A stretch of DNA of 34,230 nt from Nemertoderma westbladi (GCA_032718475.1 JAUCBJ010001976.1:1-34230), one strand, 5' to 3'. Shown: positions 7,983-18,512, numbered from the stretch's first letter. Program-made: numbers and translations. The notes: generated by a model not told the origin, from the letters alone.

Positions 7983-8520
7983 TGTTAGCTTATTCAATTC
8001 CGCTAACCCAAACCCATAAAGTTAACCGTTAAGCAATATTGGGAGCACGAGGTTGATTACCCAACCTCGTGTCACCCCAACAAAATGGGAAGGAGAAACA
8101 CAATAAGGGTCAGGGGCCAAACCCCTAACCGAGAGAGAATAGGTGGAGTGAACGGGAACACTCCAAAGGGCGCCAACAGGGATATTAGCCAATCAGGGGG
8201 GGAAGCATCGGCTAGGTACAGTAGCAAGGCCAAACCGTGCAATATATCATTAGGTACCAGTAATCATCTCACTTCAGTTATCACAGTGTTATTGGTGTTA
8301 CAGTAGCAATAGTTTAGCTAGGGAAGTACCGGGATTTTAATTACCGTTTCCCGCCTTCCGCTTACAACAATATTTATCTTATCCATTATCTATATCTATA
8401 CTATACATATCCCGAATATTATATACAACGAACAACGTAAACTCTTTTATCTTTCACACACGGCGGGGATGCGTGAATTGACAACCGGATAAACGGGGAT
8501 CCTTCTTGGATCCCGTCACA
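7983..8520 (+). repeat. Putative 3' LTR of BEL/Pao element 1
   Basis: It starts TGTTAGC after a polypurine tract and is read to end in GTCACA, giving TGT...ACA ends over 538 bp. It contains a CCAAT word (about 8190), a TATA-like stretch (about 8385-8425) and, near its end, GGGATCC and GGATCCC arms around a TTCTT loop. The matching 5' LTR is outside the window, so the right boundary is inferred. An AATAAA lies just past the proposed end (8523). A 73-codon ORF inside (8085-8306) has no recognisable features. Confidence 0.5.
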
Positions 8521-8720
8521 TGAATAAAGCACAGGTTAGCGGACTCAGTAAGTATTTGGATGAATTCATAAATAGTCGTATCGTTTTGGGACTTGTTATG
8601 CGGCAAAGTGCTGATATGGACTTACGTTGGAAATTTGCTGATATTTATTTGAAATCCTTAATATTGGCGAATAAAAGTGCGATTGATTCTCTCAAAACAG
8701 CTTTTAACGGTAAAATTTAA
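8520..8720 (+). CDS. Possible terminal exon of a host gene (unidentified, 66 codons)
   Basis: A short frame ends at TAA 8718-8720. Its composition is protein-like: an amphipathic Leu/Ile/Lys-rich segment from about residue 10 to 62, with no low complexity. It could start at the ATG at 8520, but CAG|GTT at 8534/8535 is also a possible splice acceptor in the same phase, which would make it a last exon. It directly follows the putative LTR end, so the element may have landed in the preceding intron. I do not recognise the protein, and a chance ORF is possible. Confidence 0.25.
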   Translation: MNKAQVSGLSKYLDEFINSRIVLGLVMRQSADMDLRWKFADIYLKSLILANKSAIDSLKTAFNGKI

Positions 8721-9627
8721 TGCAGAAATTTTCCCAAACATATCATATTTAAGTTCTGTAGTAAAACTGATATACTGTAAAACAGTGAAGAAGTGGGATA
8801 CTACTTTGTTTCAGAATCAATTTCAATGTAGGCAGTAATGGCTTTGAAATGTAAGTCGAGATGACATAACTTTTGGATAGTCAATATTTTGGAGGAATTC
8901 TATTAAAGAAAATTATATTGAGCTAACAAAATCTCAGCTAGTACTGTGGTTATTTGGTTCTGAAAGGCCCGCTATTGGTCCTAATATTTCAGTTATTTTC
9001 AAGGAATGCACTCCTACGTTTTAAATAATGACGAAATACCTAAATATTGATTTCCTTTAACTGAAATATATAGCAATTACACTTTTTCACAAGCACATAA
9101 GCACATTTCCTTAGCTTTATACATGCACAGGTACAGTAGGTAAATGGCCAAGCACACTCACTATACTATAATGCCATCTATCTTGCTCATCAATCTTCTA
9201 GAACGATTTTTCAGGAATGAAATAAGAATGATAGTGTCCATTACGACACATGTCCATTAATGTGTACAGTAGCGCAATACATTAACTTACTGAATAACAC
9301 TATTCAAATGCTCTCAAAAGAGGAATTGTGGAATTTTATTCTTAGAGTTTAGGATACTTAAAGGCTACATTAAAAATTCATAATCTTCATGGAAATTTGA
9401 AATTTTAATAAATAATTTGAAAGCGGCACAACATACTATGAATGCAATAAGGTTGTTGAACGAGTGTCCAACAACACCTTAACATTACTAAACTTTAAAA
9501 CACTTTATTATAATTTTCACTGCACAATATTGTCTTCCTTGAAATGAATGAAACTATATTACCTACCTATATATATGTAAGGGCTCCGTCATAAGTTATT
9601 AAATAGGTGGAATATATGATAAACTAC
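8721..9627. other. AT-rich stretch, nothing recognised
   Basis: No ORF of note, no repeat and no RNA gene is seen. If both flanking exon guesses are right, it is 3' UTR of the plus-strand gene overlapping an intron of the minus-strand gene. Confidence 0.5.
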
Positions 9628-9801
9628 CTGGTTTTTTAACTGCCTATCAAACGCATCATGTTTTTGCTGCAGCAACCTCTCCTCTCGCTTATTCGTTTTA
9701 ACAGTATCTTCTTTGAACTCACTTCTCTCTGTTTTAACACCAGCATCAGATGACTTCCTCAGTCCAGAAGCTCTCGGAGGTCCCAGGGTATAAGCAGCCA
9801 T
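9628..9801 (-). CDS. Probable first coding exon of an unidentified host gene
   Basis: From an ATG this gives 58 codons ending exactly at CAG|GTAGTT, a good splice donor, in phase 0. Beyond the donor the frame runs only 12 more residues to a stop and changes character. The peptide starts MAAYTLGPPRASGLRKSS, a disordered and basic N-terminus, then becomes charged and helical (KREERLLQQKHDAFDRQ), like the start of a coiled coil. No LINE or LTR signature is present. I do not recognise the family. Later exons would lie at lower coordinates, but none is convincing in this window. Confidence 0.45.
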
Positions 9802-10688
9802 TCAAATTAATTACTATTAGTTTATACCATTGTTTGAAAGTAATTAAGTTTAATTAATTGTTTTATTCCATTACTTAATGATTTCACGCTGTATAAATTT
9901 ACCCAATTTGGAAGTTTGGTTTCCCTTATTGACTATTACTTACAAAAAATATTAATACTAACAAGGAAAGGCCATACAATTTCCTTTGTTATTGGTATTA
10001 AATGTTGTTTAAATTTTTTTTGGGCATTTATGAGATACGTAGTTGTACATTTAGATCAGTAAAATGTTTACCATACTAATAGTGAGTGTATTATTATTAT
10101 ATTGTATGTTAAGTTGGGTAGTATGGTTTTGAGTGGTGATGTTATATGCCAACTTTTATGACTACTATGATGTATTTATAATTAATCTTCACCTTGAGGT
10201 TCTCACAATTATATATGGCACATTCATGGCCGAAGGATTTATTTGAATAGCTCTGGCTACACTGACCCACAATTATAATACATTTTTAGACTTATATGTT
10301 TGTAATTAGTCAAAGTATTAGGAAATATATACCAAATATATATGGCCAATGAGTGTGTTATACACTTGGTTGCACTTGCATTATTCCGATGTTTTATAAT
10401 TACATTCGCGAATAAAGGCTAAAGGTAATTAAATAAGAGTATTAAACTCGATTCGGATTATCCTATGGATAATATTGATATCCACCATGCTACCTATGTA
10501 TTGTATTCATACATAAATTTCCTATATGTAAGACCTCTTATAACCAACGATGGTGTCAATATAATGTATAAGTCACAATAACCTCAGTTTAAATTCCTAC
10601 CTGACACTGTATATCTAACCTAATAACATTGATATCCATCATAATATAATATAATGTATTGTATTCATACATACATTTTGATTGTAGG
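9802..10688. other. AT-rich intergenic DNA with an imperfect direct repeat
   Basis: No gene is seen. Segments at about 10471-10520 and 10624-10678 share a long imperfect match, including the word TGTATTGTATTCATACATA, about 155 bp apart, which suggests an old duplication. The 5' region of the minus-strand exon would lie at the left end. Confidence 0.5.
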
Positions 10689-10828
10689 GCCTTATCGCCC
10701 CTTGCACCTTTATCGCCCCTCCTGGTCCTTATCGCCCCCTGGGAACTTATCGCCCCTCAAATCGTCCTTCATCGCCCCGGGGTCTTTATCGCCCCTGGGG
10801 CTTTATCGCGCCTGGTAACTTATCCCCA
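10689..10828 (+). repeat. Degenerate array of eight TTATCGCCCC units
   Basis: Eight units of about 17-20 bp each carry cTTATCGCCCC or a close variant, separated by variable G/T-rich spacers. The core is better conserved than the spacers. It is a GC-rich island in AT-rich DNA. A 63-codon ORF over it (10659-10850) is a by-product of the repeat. Confidence 0.8.
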
Positions 10829-11163
10829 CTGTGACAAATATGAATTTTGAATGTGAGTAGCGTTGGTATTGGTATTGGTGTTGTTTATTAGTGTCATAAG
10901 AGTATGTATCCATATACTGTAGTTAAATTACAAGACACATGACATACATTGAATTGCCTAAGTAGGCCTATAAATGTTATAAATAAAAACAATATGTTAT
11001 AAAATATGTTATAAATAGAGTATTTTAAAATCATTAATAATTAAACTACATGTATACTGGCATAGGTAAAATTGGAATAATATGTTCAAAGGTCCAGTGC
11101 AAAAAATACATTAAAATAAATCGAGTTGATTAAAATAGTAACATTTAGGCTCAGTAAGCTAGG
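10829..11163. other. AT-rich intergenic DNA, nothing recognised
   Basis: No coding or structured feature is seen between the TTATCGCCCC array and the 63-bp repeat. Confidence 0.5.
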
Positions 11164-11304
11164 GTATGCCTGTACGACGTCAAGGGTGATCTTCCACAGT
11201 AAACCCTTCCACTCTGTTTCTTAAAAGAATGCTTGTTCACCATCAAGGGTGATCTTCCACAGTACACCCTTCCACTCTGTTTCCTAAAGGAATGCCTGTT
11301 CACC
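11164..11304 (+). repeat. 63-bp tandem repeat, left block (two units plus partial)
   Basis: Units start at 11181 and 11244 (CAAGGGTGATCTTCCACAGT...). A partial, diverged unit lies at 11164-11180. The block directly abuts the 3' end of the minus-strand LINE, whose last frame runs into it. It is nearly identical to the block at 13453-13576. Confidence 0.9.
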
Positions 11305-12491
11305 TACTAGGATCGGCATGCTGCATTGCAGCTGCATTTTTAAGAATGCTGTGCCGGCCGGCTTGTCAACAAAATTGCACCGCCACAACTCCCTATGACC
11401 CATGAAATTTGCTAGATCATCCGCATCTTTAAGGCCAGTGTCCTTTAAGATGCGTCTCAAGAAAGTCATGGGCTGTCCACCATGCTTATTCACTCCATGA
11501 GGCTGCCAAAGTACAAGATTATGCACTGGCTGGTCCTCACGGCGAAAGCAATGTCCTGCAAAGCGGAGGCGATTTTGTTGTAGTGTCAAGCTTGGGGGAA
11601 CCAATGAGACACCTCCAATGTTATATAGTGTATGGTTGGAGATGTGTGCATTGTACTTGACACAATGAACCCGGCGTAGCATTCTTGTGAATGTGCCATC
11701 CAGAGATTTGGTGTCCTCAGCAGTTAGAGCCCAGCATGGACTCCCGTAGAGGAGTACTGGAACTACTGCTGCTCTAAATAATCGGACCTTAAGTTTCCGA
11801 TTAATTCTAGGTGACTTCCAAATCCTGGAAAGCCTATTCAAGGCTGCCCATGCCTTTCCCTTACGTATTCGAAGGTCCTCACCTGACTTCCGGATCCATG
11901 ATCCCAGGTAACAGAAGTCGTCCACATGCTCAAGCATACCATCCTTTGAGCTTATGCTCATCCGATCAGAGACTTGCTGAGGACTTTCAAAGTTAACTGT
12001 CAGAATTTTGGTCTTGCTGGAGTTAATAAAAAGACCAACACTAGAAGCAGCATGTTCTAATGAGCTGAGGAGCCGTTGGACTCCCTCTAATGATTCTGAG
12101 AGTACTCCTAAGTCATCAGCAAAGTCTAGATCAGTTAGGTACTTGGCAGGATTTCCTCGACTTCTGGAGCCAGTAGGTGGAGTTATCATCACCCCATCAT
12201 CATTATGATGATCTAAGGACATGCGTAGAACATAGTCAACCACAATAATGAACAAGAATGGTGCAAGTGTGTCTCCTTGGAGGACGCCCCATAACACTTC
12301 AAATGGTTCTGTGTCACCGTCAATAGTAGACACAAATGTTGTCGAACCATCGCATACAGATCTGATTGCTGCAATAATTTCATCAGGAATCCCATATAAT
12401 GAAAGTATGCTGAACATCGTGACCGAGAGACTGAATCAAAGGCCATGAAGAATTCAACAAAGATAACAGCCAGATGCCTATCTTTCTTTTT
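11284..12491 (-). pseudogene. LINE ORF2 remnant: RT palm, thumb and C-terminal domain
   Basis: Palm motif A reads FVEFFMAFDS, with Glu where LINEs have Asp. A frameshift follows near 12420. Then come GVLQGDTLAPFLF (motif B), DLDFADDLGVLSES (motif C, the FADD box, about 12105-12135), VGLFINSSKTKI (motif D) and the thumb. The C-terminal region has RLRFAGHCFRRED and an LVLW segment. Protein homology stops about where the 63-bp repeat begins. The product would have copied LINE RNA at a nicked target. The altered motif A, stop and frameshift make it non-functional. Confidence 0.88.
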
Positions 12492-13484
12492 TTATAATTC
12501 TTCAATTATCCTTCTAAGTGCCAAAATGGGCTCCATGGTCCCACGACCTTTACGGAACCCATTCTGATTTCCACGGAGCAGTCTCTCAATGGGATCCCTG
12601 ATGCGATTTAATAGAATCCTATTGTATAGCTTTGCAGCAATCGAGATCAATGAGATTCCCCGAAAAGAACCATAGAGTGTTAGGTTGCCCTTCTTGGGAA
12701 CTGGCACCAACTTATTTGTTTTCATTTCTTGTGGGATTCTTGTTGTTCGGTACATGTCTACTATGATGGGATAGATGAGCTTTAAACACTCAGGTATTTT
12801 AAAGACCTCAGGGGGAACACCATCTACTCCACTGGCACGATTGGTCATAATGCTCTTTGCAGCAGCCTTCACTTCTGCAAAGGAGATATCGCCAATGGGA
12901 ATATCTGGGAGTACAGACTCAGACACTTTTACTTCTATAAAGTTATCAGGCAATACCCTGTCATTATTGAGGAGCTTTTCAAAGTGGGCTTTCCAACCAT
13001 TGAGGCGATCGGCTGGTGATTAAGCCTTAACCTTGGTGGTTGGTTGGCTTTTCCACCCAGTAAGCAGATTGATCGATTTCCATGCCTGGGATGATTGCCT
13101 GCTGTCGTCAGCATCATTGATGGCATCAACCTGTTGGTTTATTAGCTCCTGTAGATTAACAGAGTACTGCCTGTTCAGGGACCTAGAGGCAACCTTAACT
13201 GCATTCTTGGCCGCTGTAGTCTGTTTGAGTCGGGACTCTTTCTGCGCCTTATGAAGGTCATTTCGGCACTTCTGAATTTTGTTGTCAGTCCAGGGGGCCC
13301 TTTTCCTGTTTCGAGGGTATACAGGAACTGTTTCTGCAGCTGCTAACTTAATTGCTTCTGTAAAGGCAGTATAGCCCTCACAGTGATCTGCCGCCTCAGA
13401 GGCAAGAGCCTCATACCTGTTGCTCAGCTGTAGTGTGAAGCTGGTTCGCCACCATGGGTGATCTTCTACAGTAAACCCTTCCAC
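12492..13484 (-). pseudogene. LINE ORF2 remnant: pre-RT linker and RT fingers
   Basis: The reading frame carries a linker (motif SNRYEALASEAADHCEG) and then, after an in-frame stop at 13020, the start of RT: NRASGVDGVPPEVFK, VPVPKKGNLTLYGSFRGIS (RT motif 1-2) and NQNGFRKGRGT (motif 2a). It ends at an in-frame TAA at 12492 that leads into A-rich codons. The endonuclease expected upstream is missing. The ATG at 13484 lies inside the flanking tandem repeat and is not a native start. The RT identity is firm and the copy is inactive. Confidence 0.85.
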
Positions 13485-13576
13485 TATGTTTCTTAAAAGA
13501 ATGCTTGTTCACCATCAAGGGTGATCTTCCACAGTACACCCTTCCACTCTGTTTCCTAAAGGAATGCCTGTTCACC
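13453..13576 (+). repeat. 63-bp tandem repeat, right block (two units)
   Basis: Units start at 13453 and 13516. Against the left block (11181-11304), unit 1 has three mismatches and unit 2 (61 bp) is identical. Both blocks lie in the same orientation around the LINE, like short terminal direct repeats. Confidence 0.92.
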
Positions 13577-14045
13577 ACAAAAGTGGAGATCCCTTTGATG
13601 TGAACAATTACAGACCAATAGCGATACTACCCATGTTTAGAAAAATATATGAATGCTTAATTAATACTCAATTACTATCGTACCTGGACCACTACTCACT
13701 ACTAACTGAATGTCAACACGGTTTTCGAAAAAAACGGACAACTACTGATGCAGTTTTGATTACGACCGAAAAATCAGACAATGATGCCTTGATTTCAACA
13801 ATTCAGCTTGCCCCATACCACTTGACCTAAAAAAGCATTCGACACCCTAAACCATAAAATCTTATTAAAAAAGTTTGAATCTTATGGAATAGGAGGAACT
13901 CCACTGAAACTACTCTCAGACTACTTAAAAGCAATCGCTCCCAAGTTGTCACTATAAATAATGTACTCTCAGACCAACTAATCCTTCTCTGCGGTATACC
14001 TCAAGGTTCAAATATCTCGCCAATCTCGCCAGTTTATTTGTATGC
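13571..14045 (+). pseudogene. LINE reverse transcriptase fragment (CR1/Jockey-like)
   Basis: The plus-strand frame gives KSGDPFDVNNYRPIAILP (RT motif 1-2) and QHGFRKKRTTTDAV. After a frameshift in an A-rich run near 13828 it gives KKAFDTLNHKILLKKFESYG (motif A) and then CGIPQGSNISP (motif B). It stops near 14045 before the catalytic YADD-type box. It begins exactly where the 63-bp repeat block ends, so the two LINEs were joined by insertion or recombination. It is inactive. Confidence 0.85.
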
Positions 14046-15248
14046 ATTTACTCTATTATAACATTTGTTTTAATAGATTTTTATAAATATTAACTATGTA
14101 ATATTTAAGACGGGCACCGATTTATTCCAGAACTTGTCTGGGGACGTCAACCACTGATTCTAGAGTTTTGTCTTTCAAGTATATCGGTGGGTGCCGCGAT
14201 ATCTTAATCGACTAGAATTACAGATGGTCAAAGGGTTTAACAGATTTATTTTGCGTTGTACGCTACTGTTAAAGGGACATCACGCTACTATCTGTATTAT
14301 TTAATATACGGTATGAGAGCAATATTGTAAGAAGCAATGTCAGTGAGAAGAGGCAAGTCGTTTCCAAGGTCTACCCAGAGCTTGGTTTAGCCGAGACACG
14401 AGGATCTGAACTTTGCATTCCTAATACTCTACTTACCAATAATACTTGAGTATAGTAGGAGCTTTATTGTACTTTAATAAGTACGGATATTTCATCTTAC
14501 TGTAGTCACGCATTTATAATATGATACGGACAGTAAGGAAAGAGAAAAATAATTATTTCTCGCCGTTGCACTAAATATAATATTAAGTAATTAAGTAAAA
14601 AAACGAGTATATATTGCACTAATCTACTAAATAATCGCTAAAATAACATTCTGCTAAATAAAATTAAAGAAAACGATTATAATAAAATTACATAATAATA
14701 CATACATAAATATAAAAATAATAAAAACAAATATAAAATAATATAGTCACACACCCACTCCAGACGCTGTTACGTTGGGGAGTCCCTAGACGGTCAGGGC
14801 CCTAAACCGATTAGGTTCTCTGTTCGCAGAACACCGAACACTATTCCGGCCACGGAACTAGTCCAGCAGAATGCCTTTATAGAATCCTGGGATTTGGGGG
14901 ACGAGAGGATCTCAGCAACTAAGCGAAAACGAACAATAGGATGTTCCTAGACCCCCCCCAAAATTTATCTAGAAGACGTTTTCCCATATACATTACGTTT
15001 CAAAAGTCTACGGTTCTCCGGCTAGGGCCAATTTGAGTCAAAAAGTCAGCTTCCCTAGCAACCTCGTTGCTATGGAGATAAGTCCAGAACCGCTAATGCT
15101 ACGGTCTTGGGACCGGCGCCAAACTGTAGGCAGCATATGGGTTTACCTTCACAACCTTTTTTTTGGAGCGATCAGATCATGATCTTGACCATGATCAGCA
15201 AAGATCAGTTTTGATCAGCAATCGGACACTCAAGGCTTGCTCCAATCG
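14046..15248. other. Unassigned region between LINE fragment and tandem array
   Basis: No coding homology is seen. GGGCACCGAT (about 14113) and a diverged inverse near 14187-14197 hint at a small terminal inverted repeat. A more GC-rich stretch lies at 14750-14970. From about 15165 the sequence is rich in GATC words and resembles a degraded lead-in copy of the next array. Confidence 0.4.
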
Positions 15249-16540
15249 AAAAACTTAACATTACAAAAAGATTCAGCGACCCCACATTAGTCATGATTCC
15301 CGTTAAAAGATTTTCAAAAAAGTGAATTCTTCCTGGTCAAAACGCAAGATCATGATCGCGCAAAGATCGGATGTCGTAAAATCGTAACTAAGCATTTTGG
15401 ATATAAACAATTACTGTAGGAAACGTTCAGAACACCGCCCTGAGTCGATTAAAAAAAAAATTGGCTCGATCGGACAGCCGGTTCTCGAGATCTGATACCT
15501 GATCATTAAAGATCATATTTTTTGGTTATTTCCAATTTTCTCGAAAACTTTGTTTGAGACCCCCGATTTTTTTTTTACGAATCGACTTCTATGGTGAAGG
15601 GGCAACTTTTGAGCATTTCGAAATTTTCAAAAAGCGATTTGATCAGGCCGCGATCAGAAAAGATCGTGTTTTTGGTTTTATTTCAAAGACCAAGTCCTGG
15701 GAGTTCACCGTATGGAAAAACTTAACATCACAAAAAGATTCCTCACCCTCGAATTAGGGGGGGTAGCCAAAATTTTGGCATAAAAAAGTTCAAGTCTAGT
15801 GGGTCAAAACTCAAGATCATGATCGCGAAAAGATCAGCGTATTTAAAATCGAATCTAAGCATTTTTTAAATAAACATTCATTGTAAGAAATGTTCAATGG
15901 TCTATTCTGAGTTGATTTAAAAAAAATTGGCTCGATCGGTCAACCGGTTCTCGAGATCTGATACCTGATCATTAAAGATCATATTTTTCGGTTTTTTCCA
16001 ATTTTCTCGAAAACTTTGTTTGAGACCCCCGATTTTTTTTTTACTAATCGACTTCTATTAAGAAGGGGAAACTTTTAAGCATTTCGAAATTTTCAAAAAG
16101 CGATTTGATCAGGCCATGATCAGGAAAGATCATGTTTTCGGTTTTATTTCGAAGACCAAGTCCTGTGAGTTCACCGTATGAAAAAACTTAACATTACAAA
16201 AAGATTCCTCACCCTCGAATTAGGGGGGGTAGCCAAAATTTGACCATAAAAAAGTTCAATTCTAGGGGGTCAAAAGATCATGATCGCGAAATGATCAGTT
16301 TTTTCGAAATTACTTCTGAGCATTTTGGGGCAAAACTTTCAAACTAAAAAACATTCACTGGAGTGTTCTAAGTAGATTAAAAAAAATTTCGACTCAATAG
16401 GCCTACCGGTACCGGAGATATGGTCGTCCAAAGTCTGCTTCCGGTAATTCGAAATTATTTCGAAAACCCTAGATCGAATTTTTTTCTTGAAAAAATGTGA
16501 ATGTACAGTTAGTAAACCCGCATCTAACGATATATCACAA
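15249..16540 (+). repeat. About 467-bp tandem repeat, three copies, GATC-rich
   Basis: Copies start at 15249, 15716 and 16182 (periods 467 and 466), each opening with AAAAACTTAACAT. Shared landmarks are CTCGATCGG, CCGGTTCTCGAGATCTGATA, ATTTTCTCGAAAACTTTGTT and CAAGATCATGATCGCG. Copies 1 and 2 match closely over most of their length; copy 3 is similar at first and diverges after about 16290. TGATC and GATCA words are dense and many form small palindromes. No coding frame is conserved. It is satellite-like or part of an unrecognised element. Confidence 0.9.
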
Positions 16541-17576
16541 TCCATATTTCGGATGACAGGTACCGGTGAAATCAGACTTTACCGAAAAAAATTTAAATTT
16601 TAGGTACTCATGTCTGACTATCTCGAAAACTATAACAGGTATGGAAATACCTTCACTGCAAGAAATGTTCGCCTATCCAATGCGCTTCAAACTCTGTGCT
16701 CGGATTTTGCATAGTGTCAAAACCTACAACTTAACCCCCCCAGCGGAGGGAACGGAGTGACCGGAGCGCCAGTACTATCTTTCATTATTATATAGTAATA
16801 AGGGTGGTGGGTGGGGTAGGTGGTGAATACTATTTATAGGGTGGAGGGAGGGTCTAGTATATTACTTTAGGATATTTGATTTCTTTGCAATATAGTTTAG
16901 CTGCCTCAGTCTTATTTGTAATATGTTATACATTATACCAAATTATATCAAGTTTAACATATTACATTGTCTACCTGTAGGAGAAATATACAATGTAGGG
17001 CTCATAATATATTTATAAATAGATTTAGTATATTTACATTGTATAACAGAGTGAATTGATACTATTACGGTATTATAGTAAAGATTCCGCTTTGATATAT
17101 CTGATCAAAAGGCAATTTCTGGTAAATTATTTATTTCACTATCTTGGGTATATCATTCAATTTCTAAAACTATAATAATAAACATTTACTTCACTTCTTG
17201 TTTACTCGCATGGATATATTGATATAAAACACATCAGTATAATATCTTATAGGGCCAAACGCAGATTAATCGGAATAATATGTTTAATTAATTATTATTA
17301 CAATTGGCACATTGAAGTAAGTAGTACATGAGTTTGATAAAATAATTATGAATCCGTATCTTATTCTACTTTGTCTATATGGTTATGTTATATAATAATG
17401 TTACTTTATCACTTTGGTTTAAACTCATCTCCTTTATAACTACTTACTACCACTACTAACTACTATTACTACTACTACTGACTACTGCAGAGTTAGGTGT
17501 ATATTATAAGAGGATGGGGTTCGCGATTATTACTTATTATACTAGTGCCCCTCGGCTATAGAGAGTCCACCCTCGG
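16541..17576. other. AT-rich 3' flank of BEL element 2
   Basis: No gene is seen. This is where the 3' LTR of the minus-strand BEL element should lie, but I could not match it to anything beyond the element's other end. A short imperfect ACT microsatellite lies at about 17455-17490. Confidence 0.45.
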
Positions 17577-18494
17577 TTACTTACTGGATGTTTGTTGGAT
17601 TAGGGAGGTGGTCGTGGGAAGAGTATCTTGCCTTCCATAGTTTCCGGATAGTTCTCTGTCTCTTTCCAGTAAACATAAACGACCAACTGGGCGATTGAGT
17701 TGCTGCGTTTCGAATACAATTCCAGGTTTCTTAAAGTTACGTCGCATGACGACGAGTTCTACCGATCGCACTAAACCATCATCGGAGATATGAGTCTCGA
17801 TGATACGACCTGTCTGCCACCGCTTACGTGGAAGATCTGATTCCACAATAAGGACCATGTCTCCGGCGCTGACATTTTCTTGCTGCGCAAACCACTTGGT
17901 TCGAAGTTGTAGCGTAGGCAGATAATGTTTTTCGAAATGGTCAGCGAAACGACGGGATAATAACTGCATAAGTTGCCAAGTTTGTCGGCAGTATTCGTCT
18001 CCGTCCGTGATTTCCGATCGTGGGAGCATGGCTACAGGTTTCTTCAGTGGGAAGTGCGCGGGTGTTAGCGCTTCCAGGGAGTCGGGACTCGATGAGACTG
18101 GCATAAGCGGTCTCTCGTTAAGATAGGCGGCGATTTCTTCCATTAACGTCCGCAAAAGTTCGTCGGTGAGATACGCGCGGCACGGCACTATAAAGTGAAA
18201 TGCGGTCTTCACGCTCCTTATTAATCTCTCCCAACTTCCTCCCCACCAAGGGGCGTCGGCGGCGTTGAAGGTCCAGCTAGAAGCTGTTACCCTTAGCTGT
18301 TCGTCCACCTGTCTTTGGTTCCAATCTTTGACGTAAGCCTTAATTTCATTGTTGGCACCAATGAAGTTCGTCCCCTTATCAGATCTCATCGTGTTGCTAG
18401 TTCCAAAGCGAGCGATCTGTCGGCGTAAGATCAGTATGAAGCTGTTGGTAGATAGATCATTCACCATATCGAGATGGATAGCTCTATAAGTCAT
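17577..18494 (-). CDS. BEL element 2 integrase core and C-terminal domain
   Basis: It resumes the integrase core after a single TAG. SDKGTNFIGA holds the second catalytic Asp (residue 39) and WWGGSWERLIRSVK the Glu (residue 89), so the DDE triad is complete across the stop. From about residue 190 the BEL/Pao integrase C-terminal domain (DUF5641-like) has VSAGDMVLIVESDLPRKRW. It ends LIQQTSSK at the stop (17577-17579). Apart from the stop it looks intact, which suggests a fairly young copy. Confidence 0.9.
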   Translation of the reverse strand: MTYRAIHLDMVNDLSTNSFILILRRQIARFGTSNTMRSDKGTNFIGANNEIKAYVKDWNQRQVDEQLRVTASSWTFNAADAPWWGGSWERLIRSVKTAFHFIVPCRAYLTDELLRTLMEEIAAYLNERPLMPVSSSPDSLEALTPAHFPLKKPVAMLPRSEITDGDEYCRQTWQLMQLLSRRFADHFEKHYLPTLQLRTKWFAQQENVSAGDMVLIVESDLPRKRWQTGRIIETHISDDGLVRSVELVVMRRNFKKPGIVFETQQLNRPVGRLCLLERDRELSGNYGRQDTLPTTTSLIQQTSSK

Positions 18495-18512
18495 ACAGAC
18501 AAAGATGACACA

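Larger units (their letters stand above)
1..8520 (+). mobile_element. BEL/Pao LTR retrotransposon 1, 5' end outside window
   Basis: The stretch holds BEL/Pao pol (2-3654), a repeat array (3775-4245), a nuclease-like plus zinc-knuckle ORF pair (4717-7281), a purine-rich leader with a perfect hairpin (7945-7973), a G-rich polypurine tract and a putative TG...CA LTR (7983-8520). Gag, protease and the 5' LTR would lie left of the window. Pol and the later ORFs share strongly purine-rich coding strands, which is why I treat them as one element. An alternative is two elements joined near 3700-4670. The 5' LTR is needed to settle the boundaries. Confidence 0.6.
11284..13490 (-). mobile_element. 5'-truncated LINE, RTE-like or related clade
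   Basis: Minus-strand linker, reverse transcriptase and C-terminal domain are present without any endonuclease. The order and motifs (FADD box, 'RLRFAGH' C-terminal region) fit a LINE, but the clade is uncertain. Both ends meet copies of a 63-bp tandem repeat. Two in-frame stops and one frameshift show it is dead. Confidence 0.85.
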
